Position numbers and translations under genes: made by a program. Source: Pandoraea sp. (lineage in GTDB: Bacteria > Pseudomonadota > Gammaproteobacteria > Burkholderiales > Burkholderiaceae). From it: 64,000 bases of DNA. This document shows, one piece after another, positions 57,528 to 64,000 of the stretch (positions are counted from its first letter, which is position 1; the number at the start of each line of letters is the position of its first letter). The stretch lies in NCBI RefSeq assembly GCF_004297875.1, contig NZ_SCSK01000044.1, forward strand, positions 1-64,000, written 5' to 3'. The notes beneath the pieces were generated by a model. It saw only the letters and a program-made list of their open reading frames with translations, was not told where the DNA came from and searched no databases.

Positions 57528-58526
57528 ATGAAAATCTGCGTATACGGCCTCGGTGCCATCGGCGGCCTGATGGCGGCCAAACTCGTCAAGGCAGGCAATC
57601 CGGTGCGCGCCGTCGCTCGCGGCGCAACGCTCGAGGCGCTGCGCCGCGAGGGCTTGACGCTGATCGATACCGACGCCACCGGGCAACGGCGGAGCACGGT
57701 GCTGCCGATCGAAGCGTCCGAGCGCCCGGCCGAGCTGGGTGTGCAGGATCTGGTCATCGTGGCGGTCAAGACCACCGCACTGCCGGCGGTCGCCCGCGAC
57801 ATCGAACCGCTGCTCGGGCCGGACACCATGGTGCTGTCGGCGATGAATGGCATTCCCTGGTGGTTTTTCCATCGCCTGACGGGCGCGCCGCCATCGATGC
57901 GGCTGGAATCGGTCGATCCGGCCGGCGCCATCTCGCGCGCGATACCGCCCCAACAGGTCCTCGGCTGCGTGGTGCATCTCGCGGCCATCGCCGAGATGCC
58001 CGGCGTGATCCGGCACGTAGCCGACAATCGGCTGATCGTCGGCGCCCCCGACGGCAAGCTCGCCCCGCGCGTGCAGGCGATTCGCGACATGCTGGCCGCC
58101 GCGGGTTTCGACGCCACGGCCAGCGAGCGCATTCAGCAGGAGATCTGGTTCAAGCTGTGGGGCAACATGACGGTCAACCCGATTTCGGCGATCACCGGCG
58201 CGACCGGCGACCGGATTCTCGACGACGACAACGTACGCCACTTCATGACGGCCATCATGCGCGAAGCCGCCGACATCGGCCGGCGCATCGGCGTGCCGAT
58301 CGACATCGATCCGGAAGAGCGCCATGGGCTCACGCGCAAGCTCGGCGCATTCAGAACATCGATGCTGCAGGACGTGGAAGCCGGCAAGCCGGTCGAGCTC
58401 GATGCGATGGTCGCCGCGGTCATCGAGATCGGTCGGCAGGTCGGCGTAGCCACGCCCTGCACCGACGCACTATTCGGATTGGCACGCCTGCACGCGCGCG
58501 TACGCGGGCTATATCCCGGCGCTTAA
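57528..58526 (+). CDS. Ketopantoate reductase-like protein (PanE/ApbA family), operon member
   Basis: A 332-residue NAD(P)H-dependent reductase with VYGLGAIGGLMAAKLVKAG at the start and the catalytic Lys in IWFKLWGNMTVNPISAITG. It ends the MarR-controlled gene set and lies 45 bases after the aldolase gene. The operon context suggests that it reduces a 2-keto acid formed in catabolism rather than ketopantoate. It differs clearly from the paralogue at 50.5 kb. Confidence 0.87.
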   Translation: MKICVYGLGAIGGLMAAKLVKAGNPVRAVARGATLEALRREGLTLIDTDATGQRRSTVLPIEASERPAELGVQDLVIVAVKTTALPAVARDIEPLLGPDTMVLSAMNGIPWWFFHRLTGAPPSMRLESVDPAGAISRAIPPQQVLGCVVHLAAIAEMPGVIRHVADNRLIVGAPDGKLAPRVQAIRDMLAAAGFDATASERIQQEIWFKLWGNMTVNPISAITGATGDRILDDDNVRHFMTAIMREAADIGRRIGVPIDIDPEERHGLTRKLGAFRTSMLQDVEAGKPVELDAMVAAVIEIGRQVGVATPCTDALFGLARLHARVRGLYPGA

Positions 58527-58562
58527 GCGAGCGGCAGCGGCAGCCGCCGCGCCGCGGCTTGC

Positions 58563-59870
58563 TTATTCGAGCGGCGAGGTCGGCGCGCCGCGCTGGGCCA
58601 CCTGGGCCGGCGCCACCAGCAGTCCGAGCGGAACCGCGGCGGCCATCGCGGCATAGCCGGCATCGCTCGGATGCACATGGTCGCCGCAGTCGAAACGCGG
58701 CAACAGCCGATCCGGCATCGTCGGATCGCGCAACGCCGCATCGAAATCAATCACGCCGTCGAATGCGCCGCTGGTGCGAATCCAGTGGTTCACGGCCAGC
58801 CGCACCTGTTCGCGCTCGGGCGGCAGCGAGGCGGGCAACAGCGTGCCGCCCAGAATTCGGATGCCGCGCGCGTGGGCCTGCGCGATCACCCGGCGATATC
58901 CGGCAATCAGGTCCTTGGCCTGGACCACCACGTGCGGCGCATCGCAGTCGAGCCCGCGGCGCGGCGGTGTGGCGCCGAAATTGATATCGTTGATGCCGAC
59001 CTGCAGGATCACGGCTCGCACGCCCGGCTGCGCCAGCGCATCGCGTGCGAAGCGCGCCTCCAGTCGCTGCCCGTAGCACGCGGAATCGTTCAACAGGCGA
59101 TTGCCGCTGATGCCGAGGTTCAAGATCGCGACATGCCGCGCTTCGGTGCCTTGCAGGCGCCGCGCGAGCGCGTCGGGCCAGCGCCGGTTCTGGTTCAGCG
59201 AGGAATGCAGGCCATCGGTGATCGAATCGCCGATGGCGGCTACCGCGAAGGCGCTGGAACGCGTGTCGAGCGCCACGCCGGCCAGCCACAGGTAGGCCGT
59301 CGTCCGGCCGCGATACGCCTTGCCGTCGAAGTCCTCGGCGTAATTGCCCGGCGTCGAGATGTAATTGACCTGGCTGGCGACCTTGTGCCAGGTGGTCGGG
59401 GCGCCCGGCTGCGTGCTGTAAAGGCTCACCGCCAGCGCCGCGCCGGCCGGCACATCGAGCGAGACCGGATCGCTGGTGAGCTCGGCGCCAGGCGCAATCA
59501 CAGCGGCGCGCCGGCCGCGGAAGCTCAGCAGCCGTTCGGTATTGGGCCGCAATGCCGCGTCGCCGGCCGACAGCGCCACGGTCGCCTCCGAGATGGCCAG
59601 CGGCTGCGTGCCGAAGGTATTGCTGAAGGTGACGCGCACGCGCTGTCCCGCCAGACGCGAGTAAACGATTTGCCGCACGGTGCGGCCGGTGACCGCCGGC
59701 GCGCGATCGTAGGAGGGCGCCGCGCGATTTTGCGCGACTGCCTGCGGCGCCGCGGCCCACGTGCCGACCCAATGGCCGTCCGCCCACGCCGCCGCGCTCG
59801 ACGGCGCGAGCGCAACCGCCAGCGCGGCGCACGCCGCCGCTCGCGAGATCGTCAAACAAAAGAGTTTCAT
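58563..59870 (-). CDS. Secreted SGNH/GDSL hydrolase
   Basis: A 435-residue exported esterase-like protein. After a signal peptide (about 1-31, ending SAAAWA) comes an N-terminal beta-rich region (35-200) and then the SGNH domain: block I AIGDSITDGLHSS with the nucleophile Ser, block II LGISGNRLL with Gly, block III VGINDINFG with Asn, and block V DHVHPSDAGYAAMA with Asp and His. All four SGNH residues are present, so it should be active; carbohydrate esters or lipids are likely substrates. ATG at 59870 is chosen on the signal peptide. It converges on the operon before it. Confidence 0.88.
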   Translation of the reverse strand: MKLFCLTISRAAACAALAVALAPSSAAAWADGHWVGTWAAAPQAVAQNRAAPSYDRAPAVTGRTVRQIVYSRLAGQRVRVTFSNTFGTQPLAISEATVALSAGDAALRPNTERLLSFRGRRAAVIAPGAELTSDPVSLDVPAGAALAVSLYSTQPGAPTTWHKVASQVNYISTPGNYAEDFDGKAYRGRTTAYLWLAGVALDTRSSAFAVAAIGDSITDGLHSSLNQNRRWPDALARRLQGTEARHVAILNLGISGNRLLNDSACYGQRLEARFARDALAQPGVRAVILQVGINDINFGATPPRRGLDCDAPHVVVQAKDLIAGYRRVIAQAHARGIRILGGTLLPASLPPEREQVRLAVNHWIRTSGAFDGVIDFDAALRDPTMPDRLLPRFDCGDHVHPSDAGYAAMAAAVPLGLLVAPAQVAQRGAPTSPLE

Positions 59871-59949
59871 CAGGGATACCGATAGCGAAGCAAGCCGTGA
59901 TTGTGCCCGAAACCGCCCGGCTCCGAGCCGCCATGGCACGGTCGACGGA

Positions 59950-61155
59950 TCACAGGCCGACCCCGTTGTGCGAATCGAACAGCAGGCTGGCGATCAGGTC
60001 GCTGTCGATCGTTTCCTGGTTCAGCGTGCGCGCGAGCAATTCGCCAGCCAGCAGTTGCGGCGAAAAAACCATGTCCGACTGGAGCCGCTTGATGCGCTGC
60101 AAGTTCTTGGCGTCGTTGACCAGCGCCACGGTCTTGACCTGCGGCGCTTCCTCCTTGATGGCGAGAATCACGAAGGCGTTCTCCGCGTCCTCGTTGCGCA
60201 GCGCGAGCGCCACGCGCGCCGTGGCGATGCCGGCCCGGTGCAGTGTCTGGGAATCGCTCGGGTCGCCGATCACCACGTCGGCATTCTCCGGGTAGTTATG
60301 CTCGACATTGGGCGCCACGATCATGGTCAGCGCGCAACCGCGCTTTTTCAGCCCCTGATAAACGCTGTAGGCGATCGACGACGTCCCGACGATCACATAA
60401 TGATTTTTGCGCGTCACGCTGGAAATCCCTCCCCTGACGATACGTTTCAGATTGCCGCCGACCAGCGGCCCGATCACCGCGCCGATCGAAGTCGCGAATA
60501 CGGTAATGCCGAGCACGATGATCGAAGCCGTGAAAAAACGCGCGGTCTGGCTGTGCGGCACGATATCGCCGTAACCCACCGTGGACATCGACACGATCGA
60601 AAAATAGAAGGCGGTGCCGATATCGCGAATCGGCGGCGAAAAATCGGCCCCCAGATATAGCGAGCCGAACACCGCATACACCACCAGCGAGGCGACGCTG
60701 AGTATCGCGAACAGGCTGCTGGCGGCCAGGCTGGTCCGGTCGAAGCGCTTCCAGTAGTACACCAGCACGAGCGCCAGCGCCAGCGTGTAGCCAAATATCG
60801 TCACGTTGCGATAATCGCCCCACAGGCTGATAATCCCGGCGCCGATCAGCAGCAGCAGCGAGAACACCCAGGCGACGCGGGCGCGCAGCACGATCCCGAT
60901 GCTCATCCAGATCAGCCCGGCGGCGATCACCACCTGAGGGAACGCCAGCAGGCCGAGCGAGCTGATCAGGTCCAGCCAATTGCCGAACAACCCGCCGCCG
61001 TGATGATGCTGGCGCGCGCGCTCGAGCACCGGCTGCAGCAGCATCAACCCATTGACCAGCAGCAGCGCCCCCAGGTACCAGTGCGGCGCCAGCGCATGCA
61101 CGGTGCGTTCGATCCGGTTACCCAAAACTTTGAGCGAATTACCCAGTTTGCCCAT
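59950..61155 (-). CDS. Kch-type potassium channel with TrkA-N domain
   Basis: A 401-residue inner-membrane channel. Five hydrophobic segments precede the pore helix and the selectivity filter in MSTVGYGDIVP, followed by the inner helix SIIVLGITVFATSIGAVIG and a cytoplasmic RCK/TrkA-N domain from about residue 240. The usual Gly-rich NAD loop reads VIVGTSSIAYS, so one or two of its glycines are replaced. Potassium transport follows from the TVGYGD filter. The gene diverges from the PAS-GGDEF-EAL gene and follows no partner. Confidence 0.88.
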   Translation of the reverse strand: MGKLGNSLKVLGNRIERTVHALAPHWYLGALLLVNGLMLLQPVLERARQHHHGGGLFGNWLDLISSLGLLAFPQVVIAAGLIWMSIGIVLRARVAWVFSLLLLIGAGIISLWGDYRNVTIFGYTLALALVLVYYWKRFDRTSLAASSLFAILSVASLVVYAVFGSLYLGADFSPPIRDIGTAFYFSIVSMSTVGYGDIVPHSQTARFFTASIIVLGITVFATSIGAVIGPLVGGNLKRIVRGGISSVTRKNHYVIVGTSSIAYSVYQGLKKRGCALTMIVAPNVEHNYPENADVVIGDPSDSQTLHRAGIATARVALALRNEDAENAFVILAIKEEAPQVKTVALVNDAKNLQRIKRLQSDMVFSPQLLAGELLARTLNQETIDSDLIASLLFDSHNGVGL

Positions 61156-61302
61156 CAACCCATTTCCTAGCCGGTACCAGGCGATACCTTAACAGACGCC
61201 GTCGGCGCATGCCCACGCCCCTGTGCGAAGCGCTATGGCAGAATATCGGGCGAAGTCCGGCTCAGATCGGGCGCCGCTGACAAAACGACAGGGAGGTGTG
61301 GA

Positions 61303-61380
61303 ATGAACACGCAACGGTTTGCGTGGCGCGGGCAAATTGCAGGCCTGTGCCGAGACGCGTACGCGGCGGTGCCCCGATGA
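61303..61380 (+). CDS. Short 25-residue ORF coupled to the EAL gene
   Basis: An ATG with a strong ribosome binding site (GGGAGG, 6 bases upstream) opens a 25-codon frame, MNTQRFAWRGQ to AYAAVPR, whose stop overlaps the next gene's ATG (ATGA at 61377-61380). It is Arg- and Ala-rich with no known family. The gene after it has only a weak site of its own, so reading of this leader probably drives its translation. A GTG at 61296 in the other frame lies right against GGGAGG and is too close to be used. Confidence 0.55.
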   Translation: MNTQRFAWRGQIAGLCRDAYAAVPR

Positions 61381-63095
61381 TGCCCAGCAACGCCATGGCC
61401 GACGCGGCCTGGCTCGATCCGCACGACGCCCTGGCGGCCGTCGAAGGCGCCCCGTACGGCATGTTCGTATGCGACGCGAGCGGCACGTTCGAACTGGTCA
61501 ACGCCGCCTACGAGCAGCTCACCGGGTATTCCCGCGAGGCGCTCATCGGCCATCGCACGTTCAAGTCGTTGCACGACCTGACCAATGCGATCCCCCAACC
61601 ATCGCGAGCGGAGACCACCGCGGCCGGCAATATCGAATTCGACGGCGAATGCGTGTGCCTGCATCGTTCCCGCACCCGCGTGCCGGTGCATCTGGCGGTG
61701 TCGCGCATCGGCGCCACGGCGCATGGCACGCAGCGCTACGTCGGCATCGCGTTCGACCTGAAGCAGCACGCCCAATACCAGGCGCGGCTATGGTATGTGA
61801 CGCATCATGACCATGTGACGCGGTTGCCGAACCAGACACTGCTCTCCGAGCGCCTGGAACTGGCGATCAGCCGTTGCACCCGACATGGCGACGGATTCAC
61901 GCTGCTCATCATCGAACTCGACCAACTGCGCAAGGTCGGCAATGCCCTCGGGCAGCCGGCCGCCGAACTGGCGCTGCAAATCGCCGCCGAGCGCCTGCGC
62001 GGCGTGATCGGTCCCGACGACACGATCGCCTGCGTGGGCGGTACGCAGTTCGTCCTGGTCGCGCAAGCCACCGGCGCACAAACCAGTGCGCTGGTCGAGC
62101 TGATCCGCGCGCGCCTGGCCGAGTGGCCGGAATTCACCCAGATGCCGGTCTCGCTGGCCGCCAGCATCGGCGGCGTGAGCTTTCCCGAGCATGGCGCGAC
62201 CGCGGGCCTGCTGATGCGGCGCGCCAATGTCGCGCTGGCCGAGGCCAAGCGCGCCGGCAGCGGTAATTCGCGTTTTTTTTGCCCGGCGATGGAGGCGGAG
62301 TCGACGCGCCAGCTGGAACTCGAGACCCTGCTGCGCGGCGCCATCGACAACCGGCAACTGCATCTGGTGTATCAACCGCAAATCACGCTGGCCACCGGCG
62401 AGCTGGCCCTGGCCGAGACGCTGCTGCGCTGGCGCCATCCGACTCGTGGCGCGATCAGTCCTGCCGAATTCATTCCGGTGGCGGAAAAATCGGGTTTGAT
62501 CGATCAGTTGGGCGAGTGGGTCATTCGCAATGCGTGCCGCGAGGCGAGCCAGCTGTTGCGCCGCGTGCGCAATATGCCGCGGATTTCCGTCAACGTCTCG
62601 CCGCAGCAACTGCAGCGCCAGGACGTGCTGGGTATCGTCACGCGCGCGCTGGAAGACAACGCGCTCGAGGCCCGATACCTCGAAGTGGAAATCACCGAAG
62701 GCGTGCTGCTCGAGCATACCGACACGGCGCTCGAGACGATTCAGGCGCTGCGCCGGCTCGGGGTCGAAATCGCGGTGGACGATTTCGGCACCGGCTATTC
62801 GAGCCTGGCCTACCTGACGCGCCTGCCGGTCGATCGACTGAAGATCGATCAGTCGTTCATTCGCCGGATGCTGAGCGATCCGCAGTGTCACGCGATCGTC
62901 GAGGCGGTCATCGCCATGGCCCACGCACTGAAGTTGCGCGTGACGGCCGAAGGCGTGGAGAGTGCGGCGCATGCCGCTCGACTGACCGAACTCGGTTGCG
63001 ACGAAGCGCAAGGCTTCTGGTTTTCCCGACCGCTCGGCCAGCAGGGCCTGTACAACGTTCTGCGCCCGTTCGATGGCGACACGTCCTCCCGATAA
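61377..63095 (+). CDS. PAS-GGDEF(degenerate)-EAL domain protein
   Basis: A 572-residue cyclic-di-GMP protein with no membrane segment. The PAS domain covers about 20-125, a degenerate GGDEF domain about 145-300 and an EAL domain about 315-565. The GGDEF motif reads GGTQF (221-225), so cyclase activity is unlikely; it may bind GTP. The EAL motif reads ETL (Glu347), but Asn406, Glu438, Asp468-Asp469 (DDFGTG), Lys489 and Glu525 are all kept, so phosphodiesterase activity is likely. Start at ATG 61377, coupled to the short ORF before it. Confidence 0.88.
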   Translation: MMPSNAMADAAWLDPHDALAAVEGAPYGMFVCDASGTFELVNAAYEQLTGYSREALIGHRTFKSLHDLTNAIPQPSRAETTAAGNIEFDGECVCLHRSRTRVPVHLAVSRIGATAHGTQRYVGIAFDLKQHAQYQARLWYVTHHDHVTRLPNQTLLSERLELAISRCTRHGDGFTLLIIELDQLRKVGNALGQPAAELALQIAAERLRGVIGPDDTIACVGGTQFVLVAQATGAQTSALVELIRARLAEWPEFTQMPVSLAASIGGVSFPEHGATAGLLMRRANVALAEAKRAGSGNSRFFCPAMEAESTRQLELETLLRGAIDNRQLHLVYQPQITLATGELALAETLLRWRHPTRGAISPAEFIPVAEKSGLIDQLGEWVIRNACREASQLLRRVRNMPRISVNVSPQQLQRQDVLGIVTRALEDNALEARYLEVEITEGVLLEHTDTALETIQALRRLGVEIAVDDFGTGYSSLAYLTRLPVDRLKIDQSFIRRMLSDPQCHAIVEAVIAMAHALKLRVTAEGVESAAHAARLTELGCDEAQGFWFSRPLGQQGLYNVLRPFDGDTSSR

Positions 63096-63490
63096 AGTCG
63101 TACCGCGGCCCACTCAGTGTTAACCCGTGGCCCGGCGCGCATTGTCGGGTCGCGACCCCCGCCCCAAGGCCCGGACTGGCGAGCCTTGCCAAGGGTCGCG
63201 CTCCCCAGGGTCGCACGACATCTGCGTGAAAACCCCTAAGATTTAATCCTGACGGATTAATCGGATCCTGTCGTATATTGTTATCAGCGATGCGATAGGA
63301 CTGCTTGACAGGCAGTGTCCCGTCAACTCGTAAAAATGTCGGTGTACTAGCGCATTCGAAAGAACGGCCACGCCGCCCCGGGGATCATTCCAAGACGATC
63401 GTAGGCCTCCAGGAGACACGCAACGCGGTCTCGTCGCGTAGGGTCACATTGCAAGCGCCGAGAGCGTTGACCATACAAGGAGAAATACAG
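63096..63490. other. Intergenic region before the ABC substrate-binding gene
   Basis: About 395 bases without a gene. It holds a perfect palindrome TTAATCC-TGAC-GGATTAA (63243-63260), listed apart, a possible -35 TTGACA at 63304-63309 with no well-placed -10, and the ribosome binding site AAGGAG before 63491. It probably carries the promoter and operator of the substrate-binding-protein gene. Confidence 0.5.
63243..63260. promoter_or_regulatory. Palindrome upstream of the ABC transporter gene
   Basis: Perfect 7-base arms TTAATCC and GGATTAA with a 4-base centre. Size and position suit an operator for a dimeric regulator. No matching regulator gene is visible within the window. Confidence 0.45.
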
Positions 63491-64000
63491 ATGGGCGATC
63501 ACACCTCTTCCGGGAACCAAAAACGCAGAACCGTCCTGAAGGCCGCCGCAGCCGCGGGTGCCTTGCAAGTCGCGGCACCTTTCATCATCAAGGCTCGCGG
63601 CGAAGTGCCGGTGCGCTTCGGGCTGGATAACCCGCTGACCGGCACATACGCCGAACTCGGTAAAAACGAACGAGTCGGCTGTGAACTCGCGATCGAGCAA
63701 ATCAACGCCAAGGGGGGCGTACTGGGGCGGCCGGCGGAGCTGCTGGTCGAGGACTCGACCAGTGCCGACACCGGCACGGCCGTGCAGAAGGCTCGCAAGC
63801 TAATCAGCCGCGACAAGGTGAATTTCCTGCTCGGCAACGTCAATTCGGCAATGGCCCTGGCCATGGGGCAAGTGGCCAACGAACTCAAAACGCTGCTGAT
63901 CGTTACCGGCGGACACACCGATGCCGTCACCGGCACCGACTGTCACTGGAACGTGTTCCGGGTCTGCAACACGACCCGCATGGAAACCAATTCGGTTTCG
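63491..64000 (+). CDS. ABC transporter substrate-binding protein, LivK-type (partial)
   Basis: The first 170 residues are visible and the gene runs off the window. A twin-arginine-like signal (KRRTVLKAAAAAGAL) precedes the periplasmic binding fold type I: RFGLDNPLTGTYAELGKNE, AIEQINAKGGVLGRPAEL and LLGNVNSAMALAMGQVANE. The family binds branched-chain amino acids, amides or aromatic acids for a Liv-type ABC importer. ATG at 63491 has AAGGAG 8 bases upstream. Transport genes probably follow past the edge. Confidence 0.9.
   Translation, partial: MGDHTSSGNQKRRTVLKAAAAAGALQVAAPFIIKARGEVPVRFGLDNPLTGTYAELGKNERVGCELAIEQINAKGGVLGRPAELLVEDSTSADTGTAVQKARKLISRDKVNFLLGNVNSAMALAMGQVANELKTLLIVTGGHTDAVTGTDCHWNVFRVCNTTRMETNSVS

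Noticed and set aside
56792..58984. A 730-codon plus-strand open frame over the aldolase and reductase genes
   Set aside because: It is a shifted frame of two clear enzymes, very rich in Arg, and continues antisense into the SGNH gene.

Overview
The window comes from the chromosome of a GC-rich betaproteobacterium. The gene order DUF177-rpmF-plsX-fabHDG-acpP-fabF-(YgfX-like)-rpoE-rseAB-mucD-lepA-lepB-rnc-era-recO-pdxJ-acpS-nagZ and the protein sequences (59-residue L32, 199-residue RpoE, 597-residue LepA) fit the Burkholderiaceae best (Burkholderia, Paraburkholderia, Pandoraea or a relative). The genus cannot be fixed from sequence reading alone. No insertion sequence, prophage, CRISPR array or rRNA gene was seen. 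There is one tRNA gene.

Layout. (1) 0.3-0.9 kb: a short RegA/PrrA-like response regulator. (2) 0.9-20.0 kb: an unbroken string of 22 minus-strand genes, read from DUF177 down to nagZ. It joins ribosomal protein L32, phospholipid and fatty acid synthesis, the RpoE envelope-stress module with its anti-sigma factors and periplasmic protease, protein export (lepB), translation (lepA), RNA processing and ribosome assembly (rnc, era), recombination (recO), vitamin B6 (pdxJ), ACP activation (acpS) and peptidoglycan recycling (nagZ). Many junctions overlap by 4 to 14 bases. A terminator-like hairpin lies between rpmF and plsX, and large hairpins lie in the fabD-fabH and acpP-fabF gaps. (3) 20.1-24.6 kb: maf and an RsmI-family methyltransferase on the plus strand, then sppA, a Rieske protein, a HAD phosphatase and rluC on the minus strand. 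(4) 24.6-32.4 kb: RNase E with an approximately 500-base leader, then molybdenum cofactor genes moaA, mobA and moeA, a small membrane protein and a GNAT acetyltransferase. (5) 32.4-38.9 kb: rmuC, a 2-hydroxyacid dehydrogenase, an NhaD-like antiporter, an orphan lutC, pncB, then fdxA and tRNA-Asn. (6) 39-45 kb: a FAD oxidoreductase, a doxX-dioxygenase-lysR set, a LysE exporter, a small unknown gene, a cold-shock gene with a long leader, and an NlpD-like lipoprotein. (7) 45-54 kb: opgGH for osmoregulated periplasmic glucans, a hydrolase-fold protein that lacks its nucleophile, a ketopantoate-reductase-like protein, RidA, a PaaI-type thioesterase and an orphan Wzz-like protein. (8) 54-64 kb, accessory in character: a MarR repressor divergent from a four-gene putative catabolic operon, an SGNH hydrolase, a potassium channel, a PAS-GGDEF-EAL protein preceded by a short coupled ORF, and the start of a branched-chain-type ABC substrate-binding protein cut by the window end.

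The most interesting unit is the MarR-controlled operon at 54.2-58.5 kb (FAD monooxygenase, DUF2783 protein, class II aldolase, ketopantoate-reductase-like enzyme). Its divergent promoter carries two identical 14-base palindromes 31 bases apart, each placed over one of the two divergent -35 hexamers. Other points worth a second look are the GHAMG hydrolase, the 25-codon ORF coupled to the EAL gene, and the leader regions of rne and csp. All function calls rest on motifs and family resemblance recognised by eye, because no database search could be run.
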